From assembly GCF_041365695.1 (NCBI RefSeq), contig NZ_JBGFSJ010000004.1, positions 310,001 to 374,000 of the forward strand: 64,000 nucleotides of DNA, read 5' to 3'. The notes beneath the pieces were generated by a model. The model worked only from the letters and a program-made list of their open reading frames with translations. It was not told the origin of the DNA and ran no database searches. Position numbers and translations under genes: made by a program. How positions within the stretch are numbered: the stretch's first letter is position 1; the number at the start of each line of letters is the position of its first letter. This document shows, one piece after another, positions 10,441-17,875 of the stretch. This stretch comes from Rhodosalinus sp041365695. Its GTDB lineage: Bacteria > Pseudomonadota > Alphaproteobacteria > Rhodobacterales > Rhodobacteraceae.

Positions 10441-10488
10441 CAGGCGTTTTGGAAAACGCCTGGACAAGGCCCGGGACGGGCCTTGTCC
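10441..10488 (-). repeat. Two tandem perfect hairpins between rpmD and rplO
   Basis: Within the 151-base rpmD-rplO spacer there is a perfect 22-base palindrome (10441-10462, ten-base arms CAGGCGTTTT and AAAACGCCTG, GG between), touching a second hairpin with twelve-base perfect arms and a three-base loop (10462-10488). On the transcribed minus strand the longer hairpin comes first and a UUUU lies inside the second one. The unit could act as an attenuator, processing site or translational control element for rplO-secY. Confidence 0.6.
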
Positions 10489-10498
10489 GAACCCGGCC

Positions 10499-10687
10499 TC
10501 AGCCGCGCTCTTCCACGATCTCCACGAGATGCGGGATCTTGGCGATCATGCCGCGCACGGAGGGCGTGTCTTCGAGTTCCCGTGTCCGGTGCATCTTGTT
10601 CAGTCCGAGGCCGACCAGCGTCTGACGCTGGCTGGCGGGACGGCGGATGGGCGAGCCCACCTGCTTCACGACAATGGTCTTGGCCAT
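10499..10687 (-). CDS. rpmD: 50S ribosomal protein L30
   Basis: 62 residues, normal for bacterial L30. MAKTIVVKQVGSPIRRPASQ, then TLVGLGLNKMHRTRELEDTPSVRGMI and a VEE C-terminus match the family. It lies 12 bases behind rpsE with a GGAGAGTAT ribosome-binding region. Confidence 0.96.
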   Translation of the reverse strand: MAKTIVVKQVGSPIRRPASQRQTLVGLGLNKMHRTRELEDTPSVRGMIAKIPHLVEIVEERG

Positions 10688-10699
10688 GCGATACTCTCC

Positions 10700-11275
10700 T
10701 TACGCCTCGGCGGTCTCGCCGGCCTCGGCCTTCGGCTGATCCTCCTTGTGGAGGATGTCGGCCACCTTCTTGCCGCGACGCTGGGCCACGAGGCGCGGGC
10801 TCTGCTGCTTTTGCAGCGCGTCCAGGGTGGCGCGGATCATGTTGTAGGGGTTCTGCGAGCCGTTCGACTTCGCGACCACGTCCTGAACGCCGAGCATCTC
10901 GAACACCGCGCGGACGGGCCCGCCCGCGATGATGCCCGTGCCCTGCGGCGCGGTGCGCGTGACGATCTTGCCCGCGCCCCAACGGCCTTCCTGGTCGTGA
11001 TGCAGCGTCCGGCCCTCGCGCAGCGGCACGCGGATGAGCCGACGCTTCGCCTGCTCCGTGGCCTTGCGGATGGCTTCGGGGACCTCCTTGGCCTTGCCCT
11101 TGCCGAAGCCCACGCGGCCTTTCTGGTCGCCCACCACGACGAGTGCCGCGAAGCCGAAACGCTTGCCGCCCTTCACCGTCTTGGACACCCGGTTGATCGC
11201 CACGAGACGATCGGCGAATTCCGGCGCTTCGTCGCGCTCGCGGCGGCCGCGGCCGCCATGGGGTTCTCTAGCCAT
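10700..11275 (-). CDS. rpsE: 30S ribosomal protein S5
   Basis: 191 residues. The dsRNA-binding-like N-domain contains DRLVAINRVSKTVKGGKRFGFAALVVVGD and GRVGFGKGKAKEVPEAIRKA; the C-domain contains GTGIIAGGPVRAVFEMLGVQDVVAKSNGSQNPYNMIRAT. An acidic/Ala-rich tail (GKKVADILHKEDQPKAEAGE) is usual for alphaproteobacterial S5. The protein is part of the mRNA entry channel and decoding fidelity network. Confidence 0.97.
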   Translation of the reverse strand: MAREPHGGRGRRERDEAPEFADRLVAINRVSKTVKGGKRFGFAALVVVGDQKGRVGFGKGKAKEVPEAIRKATEQAKRRLIRVPLREGRTLHHDQEGRWGAGKIVTRTAPQGTGIIAGGPVRAVFEMLGVQDVVAKSNGSQNPYNMIRATLDALQKQQSPRLVAQRRGKKVADILHKEDQPKAEAGETAEA

Positions 11276-11285
11276 ATCCGTCTCC

Positions 11286-11645
11286 TCAGAACTTCAGGCC
11301 GCCCTCGCGGGCCGCGTCCGCCAGAGCCTTGATGCCACCGTGAAACAGGAAACCGCCACGGTCGAAGTAGCACTGGTCCACACCGGCCGCCTTGGCACGC
11401 TCGGCGATCGCGGCGCCGATCTTCGCGGCAGCCTCCGTGTTGTTCTTGCCCACCACGCCGAGCGTCGCCTCGAGCGACGAGGCGGAGGCGAGCGTGCGCC
11501 CCGCCACGTCGTCGATGAGCTGGACGTGGATGTTCTTGTTCGAGCGATGCACCGAGAGGCGCGGGCGCCCCGAGTTCATCTTCTTGACCTTGTTCCGGAC
11601 GCGCAGGCGGCGCTTCTGGAACAGTTGCCGTTTGCTGTTAGCCAT
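11286..11645 (-). CDS. rplR: 50S ribosomal protein L18
   Basis: 119 residues, normal length. RVRNKVKKMNSGRPRLSVHRSNKNIHVQLIDD and the C-terminal CYFDRGGFLFHGGIKALADAAREGGLKF are diagnostic. L18 binds 5S rRNA with L5 and L25. It lies between rplF and rpsE. Confidence 0.97.
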   Translation of the reverse strand: MANSKRQLFQKRRLRVRNKVKKMNSGRPRLSVHRSNKNIHVQLIDDVAGRTLASASSLEATLGVVGKNNTEAAAKIGAAIAERAKAAGVDQCYFDRGGFLFHGGIKALADAAREGGLKF

Positions 11646-11657
11646 TTCTGCGCGTCC

Positions 11658-12191
11658 TTACTTCTTCTTGCCTTCCTTCTGGAAGATATACTCGCCCTTG
11701 TAGCGGATCCCCTTGCCCTTGTAGGGCTCGGGCCGCCGCCAGTCGCGGATGTTCGCCGCGACCTGGCCGACGAGCTGTTCATTGAAGCCCTCGATCACGA
11801 TCTCGGTCGGCTTCGGCGTCGTGACCGTGACGCCCTCCGGCACCGGGAAATCGACATCGTGGCTGAGGCCGAGATTGAGCTTCAGGGTGTCGCCCTGCGC
11901 CTGAGCGCGGTAGCCGACGCCCCGGATCTCGAGCTCCTTCTTGAAGCCGTCGCTCACACCCTTCACGAGGTTCGCGATGTTGGTGCGGCTCATGCCCCAT
12001 TGCTGGCGCGCGCGCTTGGACTGACCACGCGGGCTGACGGTGATCTGCCCATCCTCCTGCGCGATCGTCACGTCGTCGGTGGCCGTCCAGCTGCGGGTGC
12101 CCTTGGGCCCCTTCACCTCGACGGTCTGACCGCTGATCGTCGCGGTCACGCCCGAGGGAACGGCGACCGGCTGTTTTCCGATACGAGACAT
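11658..12191 (-). CDS. rplF: 50S ribosomal protein L6
   Basis: 177 residues, standard length. MSRIGKQPVAVPSGVTATISG starts the first L6 repeat; the second repeat has the motif EIRGVGYRAQAQGDTLKLNLGLSHDV and the C-terminus has RRPEPYKGKGIRYKGEYIFQKEGKKK. L6 lies near the sarcin-ricin loop. I used the MSRIGKQ start, ten bases after rpsH. Confidence 0.98.
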   Translation of the reverse strand: MSRIGKQPVAVPSGVTATISGQTVEVKGPKGTRSWTATDDVTIAQEDGQITVSPRGQSKRARQQWGMSRTNIANLVKGVSDGFKKELEIRGVGYRAQAQGDTLKLNLGLSHDVDFPVPEGVTVTTPKPTEIVIEGFNEQLVGQVAANIRDWRRPEPYKGKGIRYKGEYIFQKEGKKK

Positions 12192-12201
12192 GCCTTTCTC
12201 C

Positions 12202-12594
12202 TCAGAATACGGTGCAGAGAACTTCGCCGCCCACATTCGCCGAGCGCGCGGCGGCGTCCGACATCACGCCCTTCGGGGTCGACACGATCGACACGCCGAG
12301 GCCCTGGCGAACCTCCGGAAGGTCCTTTACGCCCAGGTACACCCGGCGGCCCGGCTTCGAAACGCGCTTGAGCTCGCGGATCACGGGGGTGCCGTCGAAA
12401 TACTTCAGCGCGATTTCCAGCGTCGGATGGCCACGCGCGTCGGTCCCCTTCTCGTAGCCGCGGATGTAGCCTTCCGCGGCCAGGACATCGAGCACCCAAG
12501 CGCGCAGCTTGGAGGCCGGCGTGACGACCACGGATTTTCCGCGCATCTGCGCGTTGCGGATGCGGGTGAGCATATCGCCGATAGGATCGTTCAT
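12202..12594 (-). CDS. rpsH: 30S ribosomal protein S8
   Basis: 130 residues. MNDPIGDMLTRIRNAQMRGK and the C-terminal GLGVSIVSTPKGVMSDAAARSANVGGEVLCTVF are diagnostic. In E. coli S8 represses the spc operon by binding near the rplE start; whether that happens here is not shown by the sequence. Confidence 0.98.
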   Translation of the reverse strand: MNDPIGDMLTRIRNAQMRGKSVVVTPASKLRAWVLDVLAAEGYIRGYEKGTDARGHPTLEIALKYFDGTPVIRELKRVSKPGRRVYLGVKDLPEVRQGLGVSIVSTPKGVMSDAAARSANVGGEVLCTVF

Positions 12595-12607
12595 CTCTCG
12601 ACCTCCC

Positions 12608-12913
12608 TCACCAGCTCGACTTCACGAGGCCCGGGGCCTGCCCGGTCGAGCCGAGCTCGCGCAGGGCGATCCGGCTCACCTTGAGCTTCCGGTAATAGGC
12701 GTGCGGCCGGCCGGTGAGCTGGCAGCGGTTGTGCAGCCGCGTGGGCGAGCTGTTGCGCGGAAGCTTGGCAAGCTTCAGACGCGCCTTGAAACGCTCTTCC
12801 ATCGGCTTCGACTCGTCGTTCGCGACGTCCTTGAGTGCCGCGCGCTTGGCGGCATACTGCTCCACCATCCGCTGGCGCTTCTTCTCGCGCTCGATCATTG
12901 CTTTCTTGGCCAT
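12608..12913 (-). CDS. rpsN: 30S ribosomal protein S14 (long, zinc-free type)
   Basis: 101 residues. This is the long form of S14: KEDA-type Cys pairs of the short zinc form are absent. The C-terminal rRNA-binding segment RNSSPTRLHNRCQLTGRPHAYYRKLKVSRIALRELGSTGQAPGLVKSSW is fully conserved. Located between rplE and rpsH as in other spc operons. Confidence 0.97.
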   Translation of the reverse strand: MAKKAMIEREKKRQRMVEQYAAKRAALKDVANDESKPMEERFKARLKLAKLPRNSSPTRLHNRCQLTGRPHAYYRKLKVSRIALRELGSTGQAPGLVKSSW

Positions 12914-12932
12914 GTCGTGTCTCCTCCGGCGC

Positions 12933-13496
12933 TCAGCTGGTGAAGGGCATGTTGAAATGCTTCAACAGCGCCTTGGCTTCCGCGTCGGTCTTCGCGGTGC
13001 TGGCGATTACGATGTCCATTCCCCAGACCTCGTCGACCTTGTCGTAGTCGATTTCGGGGAAGACGATGTGCTCCTTCAGGCCCATCGCGTAGTTTCCCCG
13101 CCCATCGAAGGACGTGCCGGACACGCCGCGGAAGTCGCGGACCCGCGGAAGAGCGATGGTGACCAGGCGGTCGAGGAATTCGTACATCCGCGCGCCGCGG
13201 AGCGTCACCTTGGCGCCGAGCGGCATGTCCTCGCGCACCCGGAAACCGGCGATCGATTTTTTCGCCTTGGTGATGACCGCGCGCTGACCGGCGATGGCGG
13301 ACAGGTCTTCCTGCGCCGACTTCGCCTTCTTGCTGTCGCGGACGGCCTCCGCTCCGCACCCGATGTTGAGCACGATCTTGTCGAGGCGCGGGATCTGCAT
13401 GTCGTTCTTGTAGCCGAACTCTTCCTTCAGCGCCGCCTTGATCGTGCCGTCGTAGAGTTCGCGAAGACGCGGGGTGTAGGTGGTGGCGTCAAGCAT
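12933..13496 (-). CDS. rplE: 50S ribosomal protein L5
   Basis: 187 residues. Conserved blocks IPRLDKIVLNIGCGAEAVRDSKK, RAVITKAKKSIAGFRVREDMPLGAKVTLRG and FPEIDYDKVDEVWGMDIVIASTAKTDAEAKALL. L5 binds 5S rRNA and contacts P-site tRNA. Its ATG overlaps the end of rplX by eight bases. Confidence 0.98.
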   Translation of the reverse strand: MLDATTYTPRLRELYDGTIKAALKEEFGYKNDMQIPRLDKIVLNIGCGAEAVRDSKKAKSAQEDLSAIAGQRAVITKAKKSIAGFRVREDMPLGAKVTLRGARMYEFLDRLVTIALPRVRDFRGVSGTSFDGRGNYAMGLKEHIVFPEIDYDKVDEVWGMDIVIASTAKTDAEAKALLKHFNMPFTS

Positions 13497-13800
13497 CGAT
13501 CACGTCTCCCGTGGTCTTGGCGTAGCGAACCTTCTTGCCGTCCTCGAAACGGAAGCCGACGCGGGTGGCCTTGCCGTTCTTGTCCACGATGGCGAGGTTC
13601 GACAGGTCGATCGGCAGCGCCTTCGGAACGCGGCCGCCCTGGCTTCGGGCGGATTGGGCGGTGTGGCGCACGGCCATGTTGATCCCGTCCACCACGGCCT
13701 TGCCGGCCTTGGGGCTCACGGACGCGATGGTGCCGGTGCGGCCCTTGTCCTTGCCGGCCAGCACGACGACCTTGTCACCTTTCTTGAGCTTTGCAGCCAT
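13489..13800 (-). CDS. rplX: 50S ribosomal protein L24
   Basis: 103 residues with an N-terminal KOW motif (KKGDKVVVLAGKDKGRTGTIASV) and GGRVPKALPIDLSNLAIVD. L24 is an initiator of 50S assembly. The ATG shares its A with the rplN TGA (TGATG), and the gene ends inside the rplE start, so translation of rplN-rplX-rplE is probably coupled. Confidence 0.97.
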   Translation of the reverse strand: MAAKLKKGDKVVVLAGKDKGRTGTIASVSPKAGKAVVDGINMAVRHTAQSARSQGGRVPKALPIDLSNLAIVDKNGKATRVGFRFEDGKKVRYAKTTGDVIDA

Positions 13801-14168
13801 CAGAGCACCTCCGGGGCGAGCGAGATGATCTTCATGAAGTTCTTCGCGCGCAGCTCGCGCACCACCGGCCCGAAGATACGGGTGCCGACGGGCTCGAGGT
13901 TGTTGTTGAGGATCACGGCGGCGTTGCCGTCGAACCGGATCGCGGTCCCGTCTTCGCGGCGCACTTCCTTGGCGGTGCGCACGACGACGGCCTTGCGCAC
14001 GTCGCCCTTCTTGACGCGGCCGCGCGGGATCGCCTCCTTGACGGAGACGACGATGATGTCGCCCACGCTGGCATATTTGCGCTTCGACCCGCCGAGGACC
14101 TTGATGCACTGCACCCGGCGCGCGCCGGAGTTGTCAGCGACATCCAGATTGGTCTGCATCTGGATCAT
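13800..14168 (-). CDS. rplN: 50S ribosomal protein L14
   Basis: 122 residues, exact family length. MIQMQTNLDVADNSGARRVQCIKVLGGSKRKYASVGDIIVVSVKEAIPRG and the C-terminal REDGTAIRFDGNAAVILNNNLEPVGTRIFGPVVRELR are diagnostic. It lies at the L3/L19 subunit interface. The 75-base spacer upstream carries an inverted repeat (arms TGGGGAG/CTCCCCA). Confidence 0.98.
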   Translation of the reverse strand: MIQMQTNLDVADNSGARRVQCIKVLGGSKRKYASVGDIIVVSVKEAIPRGRVKKGDVRKAVVVRTAKEVRREDGTAIRFDGNAAVILNNNLEPVGTRIFGPVVRELRAKNFMKIISLAPEVL

Positions 14169-14243
14169 GTGGTTTCTCCCGACCTTTGGGGAGGGCCCTG
14201 CCCTATCTCCCCAGGGTTTCGATCAAACCGGGTGTGGTCGTCC

Positions 14244-14474
14244 CTACTGGGCGATCACCTCCCAGCGTTTCGTCTTGGACTTGGGCGCGCACTCGATGAT
14301 GCGCACCGCGTCGCCAACCTTGAAGGCGCCGTTCTCGTCATGAGCACGGTACTTCTTGGACTTCTTGACGGTCTTCTGAAGCACCGGGTGCTTGAAGCGC
14401 CGTTCCACCGCGACGGTGACGGTTTGTGCATTCGCCGTGGAGGTCACGGTGCCTTGAAGAATACGCTTGGGCAT
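14244..14474 (-). CDS. rpsQ: 30S ribosomal protein S17
   Basis: 76 residues. OB-fold protein with MPKRILQGTVTSTANAQTVTVAVERRFKHPVLQKTVKKSKKYRAHDENGAFKVGDAVRIIECAPKSKTKRW. Normal for alphaproteobacteria. Located ten bases behind rpmC. Confidence 0.97.
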   Translation of the reverse strand: MPKRILQGTVTSTANAQTVTVAVERRFKHPVLQKTVKKSKKYRAHDENGAFKVGDAVRIIECAPKSKTKRWEVIAQ

Positions 14475-14484
14475 CTCGCTCTCC

Positions 14485-14688
14485 TCACTCGGCGGCCGCT
14501 TGCGCGGCCTTTTCGTTCAGGATCGTCTTCACCCGAGCCACGTCGCGGCGCACGACACGCATGCGCGCCGTGCTCTCGAGCTGGCCGGTGGCCTGCTGGA
14601 AGCGCAGGTTGAACGCTTCCTTCTTCAGGCCGACCAGTTGCTCGCGCAGCTGGTCCGGCGTCTTGTCTCTCAGTTCCTTGGCGTCCAT
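14485..14688 (-). CDS. rpmC: 50S ribosomal protein L29
   Basis: 67 residues, two helices. MDAKELRDKTPDQLREQLVGLKKEAFNLRFQQATGQLE and RVVRRDVARVKTILNE match L29, which helps form the docking site for trigger factor and SRP at the exit tunnel. A terminator-like hairpin separates it from rplP. Confidence 0.97.
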   Translation of the reverse strand: MDAKELRDKTPDQLREQLVGLKKEAFNLRFQQATGQLESTARMRVVRRDVARVKTILNEKAAQAAAE

Positions 14689-14740
14689 CGCCTATCGTCC
14701 TTCCATCAGAAGTCGCGAAGACCCGCTTCGCGCTTTTCCA

Positions 14741-14779
14741 ACAAAACGCCGGACCCCCGACCGGGCGCCGGGGGTCCGG
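14741..14779 (-). terminator. Intrinsic-terminator-like hairpin between rplP and rpmC
   Basis: On the transcribed minus strand an eleven-base perfect GC-rich stem (arms 14769-14779 and 14749-14759, loop of nine) is followed after two bases by TTTTGTT. This has the form of a rho-independent terminator or attenuator but lies inside the S10/spc operon, 7 bases downstream of the rplP stop, so full termination would cut off all downstream r-protein genes. Partial termination is the likely role. Confidence 0.65.
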
Positions 14780-14785
14780 AAAATC

Positions 14786-15199
14786 TCACCAGTCCTCGCG
14801 GACAATGATGCGCGTCTTGATCGGCAGCTTCATCGCGGCGAGTCGGAGCGCTTCCTTTGCCACATCCTCACCGACGCCGTCAATCTCGAACATGATGCGT
14901 CCGGGCTTCACGCGGGCCGCCCAGTAATCCACCGAACCCTTGCCCTTGCCCATGCGGACCTCGGTCGGCTTCGAACTGACAGGCACATCGGGGAAGATCC
15001 GGATCCAGACGCGGCCCTGGCGCTTCATGTGGCGCGTCATGGCACGGCGCGCGGCCTCGATCTGGCGCGCGGTGATGCGCTCGGGCTGCGCGGCCTTCAG
15101 GCCGTAGGTCCCGAAATTGAGGTCGGATCCGCCCTTCGCCTCGCCGTGAATGCGGCCCTTGTGCTGTTTGCGGAATTTCGTGCGCTTGGGTTGCAGCAT
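14786..15199 (-). CDS. rplP: 50S ribosomal protein L16
   Basis: 137 residues. MLQPKRTKFRKQHKGRIHG, FGTYGLKAAQPERITARQIEAARRAMTRHMKRQGRVWIRIFPDVPVSSKPTEVRMGKGKGSVDYWAARVKPGRIMFEIDGV is the standard L16 sequence. The conserved Arg in RMGKGKG is the RMGKGKGS site hydroxylated in some bacteria by YcfD. L16 positions A-site tRNA. Confidence 0.98.
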   Translation of the reverse strand: MLQPKRTKFRKQHKGRIHGEAKGGSDLNFGTYGLKAAQPERITARQIEAARRAMTRHMKRQGRVWIRIFPDVPVSSKPTEVRMGKGKGSVDYWAARVKPGRIMFEIDGVGEDVAKEALRLAAMKLPIKTRIIVREDW

Positions 15200-15212
15200 C
15201 TTTCAGTCCTCC

Positions 15213-15917
15213 TCAGCGGCGACCGGCGCCACGGGGCGCAGGACCTTCCTGCAACTCCTGGGCACGGCGCTCGCGAGCCTGGGGGTCGTGCTCCATGATC
15301 TCGCCCTTGAAGATCCAGACCTTGATCCCGATGATCCCGTAGGGCGTGCTGGCCTCGACATTGGCGTAATCGATGTCCGCACGCAGGGTATGCAGCGGCA
15401 CGCGGCCCTCGCGATACCATTCGGTCCGCGCGATCTCGGCCCCGCCGAGGCGGCCGGCGACGTTGACGCGGATCCCGAGGGCGCCCATGCGCATCGCGTT
15501 CTGCACCGCGCGCTTCATCGCGCGGCGGAAGCTGACCCGGCGCTCGAGCTGCTGGGCGATGCTCTCGCCCACGAGCTGCGCGTCGAGCTCGGGCTTGCGG
15601 ACCTCGACGATGTTGAGGTGCAGTTCCGAGTCCGTCATGCGGGCGAGCTTCTGGCGCAGCGCCTCGATGTCGGCGCCCTTCTTCCCGATGATCACGCCGG
15701 GCCGCGCAGAATGGATCGTCACGCGGCACTTGCGGTGCGGACGCTCGATCACGATCCGCGATACGCCGGCCTGCTTGGCCTCCTCGCGAATGAACTCGCG
15801 GATCTTGATGTCCTCGAGAAGCAGGTCGCCGTAATCCTTGGTGTCGGCATACCAGCGGCTGTCCCAGGTCCGATTGACCTGGACGCGCATGCCGATCGGG
15901 TTCGTCTTGTTCCCCAT
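15213..15917 (-). CDS. rpsC: 30S ribosomal protein S3
   Basis: 234 residues. MGNKTNPIGMRVQVNRTWDSRWY, then a KH domain with the GxxG-type loop PGVIIGKKGADIEALRQKL, and a C-domain RRAMKRAVQNAMRMGALGIRVNVAGRLGGAEIARTEWYREGRVPLHTLRADIDY. S3 shapes the mRNA entry channel. Its ATG shares a base with the rplV stop (TAATG). Confidence 0.98.
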   Translation of the reverse strand: MGNKTNPIGMRVQVNRTWDSRWYADTKDYGDLLLEDIKIREFIREEAKQAGVSRIVIERPHRKCRVTIHSARPGVIIGKKGADIEALRQKLARMTDSELHLNIVEVRKPELDAQLVGESIAQQLERRVSFRRAMKRAVQNAMRMGALGIRVNVAGRLGGAEIARTEWYREGRVPLHTLRADIDYANVEASTPYGIIGIKVWIFKGEIMEHDPQARERRAQELQEGPAPRGAGRR

Positions 15918-16297
15918 TAGACTTGCTCCTCGATCTGGCGAACCTTGATGGTGAGCTCGGAGAAGGGCTTGACGATCCTGCCGAACCGGCCACGCGCCCG
16001 CGGACGACCCCGCTTCAGCACGAGGTTCTTGCCCACCCAGGCCTCGGCGACGACAAGCTCGTCGACGTCCAGGTTGTGGTTGTTCTCGGCGTTCGCGATC
16101 GCGGACTGAAGGCACTTCTTCACGTCCTGCGCGATGCGCTTGTTGGAGAAGGTGAGATCGTTCAACGCGCGATCGACCTTCTTGCCGCGGATCATCGCCG
16201 CAACGAGGTTCAGCTTCTGCGGGCTGGTGCGCAGCATCCGCAGTTTCGCCATTGCCTCGTTGTCGGCCACGCGGCGGGGGTTCTTTTCCTTGCCCAT
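15917..16297 (-). CDS. rplV: 50S ribosomal protein L22
   Basis: 126 residues. LRTSPQKLNLVAAMIRGKKVDRALNDLTFSNKRIAQDVKKCLQSAIANAENNHNLDVDELVVAEAWVGKNLVLKRGRPRARGRFGRI includes the long beta hairpin that lines the exit tunnel. Length is normal for Alphaproteobacteria, which have an extended N-terminus compared with E. coli. Confidence 0.98.
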   Translation of the reverse strand: MGKEKNPRRVADNEAMAKLRMLRTSPQKLNLVAAMIRGKKVDRALNDLTFSNKRIAQDVKKCLQSAIANAENNHNLDVDELVVAEAWVGKNLVLKRGRPRARGRFGRIVKPFSELTIKVRQIEEQV

Positions 16298-16301
16298 CGC
16301 T

Positions 16302-16580
16302 TTACTTCCGCTTCGATTTCTTGTCGGCCGCGTGACCGTAATAGGTCCGCGTCGGCGAGTACTCGCCGAACTTCTGGCCGATCATGTCCTCGCTGACCGA
16401 CACCGGCACGTGCTTGTGCCCGTTGTAGACCCCGAAGGTAAGCCCCACGAACTGGGGCAGGATGGTCGATCGGCGCGACCAGATCTTGATGACTTCGTTG
16501 CGGCCCGACTCGCGCGACGCTTCGGCCTTCTTCAGGACGTAGCTGTCGACGAAGGGGCCCTTCCAAACGGAACGTGCCAT
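16302..16580 (-). CDS. rpsS: 30S ribosomal protein S19
   Basis: 92 residues, normal length. MARSVWKGPFVDSYVLKKAEA, IKIWSRRSTILPQFVGLTFGVYNGHKHVPVSVSEDMIGQKFGEYSPTRTYYGHAADKK. S19 binds the 30S head with S13. It follows rplB by three bases. Confidence 0.98.
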   Translation of the reverse strand: MARSVWKGPFVDSYVLKKAEASRESGRNEVIKIWSRRSTILPQFVGLTFGVYNGHKHVPVSVSEDMIGQKFGEYSPTRTYYGHAADKKSKRK

Positions 16581-16583
16581 GGC

Positions 16584-17426
16584 TTAACGGCCCTTCTTGC
16601 GTGCGTGGCGCGAGCGCAGGATGAGCTTCTGCGACGCCTTGTTGGTGTCCCGGGTGCGGCGGCCCTTCGTGGGCTTGCCCCAGGGCGTGACGGGGTGACG
16701 GCCACCCGAGGTGCGGCCTTCGCCCCCGCCATGCGGGTGGTCGATCGGGTTCATGACCACGCCACGCACCGAGGGGCGCTTGCCCATGTGCCGCGTCCGG
16801 CCGGCCTTGCCGATGTTCTGGTTCGAGTTATCGGGGTTCGACACGGCACCGATGGTGGCCATGCACTCCTGCCGAACGAGGCGCAGCTCGCCCGACGACA
16901 GGCGGATCTGGGCATACCCGCCGTCGCGGCCCACGAACTGTGCGTAGGTGCCCGCGGCACGCGCGATCTGCCCGCCCTTGCCCGGCTTGAGCTCGATGTT
17001 GTGCACGATCGTGCCGATCGGCATGCCCGCGAACGGCATGGCGTTGCCGGGCTTCACGTCGACCTTCCGGCCCGCGACGATCTTGTCGCCGACGCCGAGG
17101 CGCTGGGGCGCGAGGATGTAGGCCTGTTCGCCGTCCTCGTACTGGATGAGCGCGATGAAGGCGGTCCGGTTGGGATCGTATTCGATCCGGACGACGACCG
17201 CCGTGACGTCGTGCTTCGTGCGCTTGAAATCGACGATGCGATAGAGACGCTTCGCGCCTCCGCCGCGGCGCCGCGCGGTGATGCGTCCGGTGTTGTTCCG
17301 GCCGCCCTTCTTCGTCAGACCCTCGGTGAGCGCCTTGACGGGACGACCTTTCCAAAGTTCCGAACGGTCGATCAGCACCAGCCCGCGCTGGCCCGGCGTC
17401 GTCGGCTTGTACGACTTGAGTGCCAT
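16584..17426 (-). CDS. rplB: 50S ribosomal protein L2
   Basis: 280 residues. MALKSYKPTTPGQRGLVLIDRSELWKGRPVKALTEGLTKKGGRNNTGRITARRRGGGAKRLYRIVDFKR, and the C-terminal RGVVMNPIDHPHGGGEGRTSGGRHPVTPWGKPTKGRRTR, where the His of HPHGGGEG is the conserved residue near the peptidyl-transferase centre. It is preceded by a 152-base spacer with a terminator-like hairpin. Confidence 0.98.
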   Translation of the reverse strand: MALKSYKPTTPGQRGLVLIDRSELWKGRPVKALTEGLTKKGGRNNTGRITARRRGGGAKRLYRIVDFKRTKHDVTAVVVRIEYDPNRTAFIALIQYEDGEQAYILAPQRLGVGDKIVAGRKVDVKPGNAMPFAGMPIGTIVHNIELKPGKGGQIARAAGTYAQFVGRDGGYAQIRLSSGELRLVRQECMATIGAVSNPDNSNQNIGKAGRTRHMGKRPSVRGVVMNPIDHPHGGGEGRTSGGRHPVTPWGKPTKGRRTRDTNKASQKLILRSRHARKKGR

Positions 17427-17525
17427 GCTTTCTGTCTTCCGTTGTCAGCGGCGGGGTTCGCGCCCCGCCTTTGGTTTTGCGGCCCGTATCGGGCCTGGAG
17501 TGAAGGGCCCCTCGGGTCCCCGGTG

Positions 17526-17559
17526 AAAAAGCCGGGGCCCCGGTCGTCCCGGGGCCCCG
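17526..17559 (-). terminator. Strong intrinsic-terminator-like hairpin between rplW and rplB
   Basis: On the minus strand, eleven-base perfect arms (17549-17559 and 17533-17543) with a five-base loop are followed by GC then TTTTT. A second GC-rich inverted repeat (GGGGACCCGAGGGGCCC) follows directly. This is a textbook intrinsic terminator shape placed in the middle of the S10 operon, 20 bases behind the rplW stop; attenuation rather than complete termination is inferred because the essential genes downstream have no other obvious promoter. Confidence 0.75.
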
Positions 17560-17578
17560 CCTGAGTCGGCGCTCATTA

Positions 17579-17875
17579 TCAGAGGCCGGTCGTGACGTCG
17601 ATAGTGTTCCCCTCCTCGAGGGTCACATACGCCTTCTTGACATCGCTGCGGCGGCCGGGGCGGCCGCGGAAACGCTTGGCCTTGCCCTTGGTGATGGTCG
17701 TGTTCACGGCCCGCACCTTCACGCCGAAAAGCTGCTCGACCGCTTCCCGGATCTGCGGCTTCGAGCTGTCGATGGCCACCTCGAAGACCACGGCGTTCGC
17801 TTCCGACGCCATGGTGGACTTCTCGGTGATGACCGGCTTGCGGATCACGTCGTAATGTTCGGGTTTCGCGCTCAT
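17579..17875 (-). CDS. rplW: 50S ribosomal protein L23
   Basis: 98 residues. YDVIRKPVITEKSTMASEANAVVFEVAIDSSKPQIREAVEQLFGVKVRAVNTTITKGKAKRFRGRPGRRSDVKKAYVTLEEG, the normal sequence including the tunnel loop. L23 is the docking point for trigger factor and SRP. Its ATG overlaps the rplD stop by four bases. Confidence 0.97.
   Translation of the reverse strand: MSAKPEHYDVIRKPVITEKSTMASEANAVVFEVAIDSSKPQIREAVEQLFGVKVRAVNTTITKGKAKRFRGRPGRRSDVKKAYVTLEEGNTIDVTTGL

Noticed and set aside
14169..14243. Inverted repeat between rpsQ and rplN as terminator
   Set aside because: Arms TGGGGAG/CTCCCCA with a long loop and AAGG after it, no U tail; mentioned only as part of the hairpin pattern.
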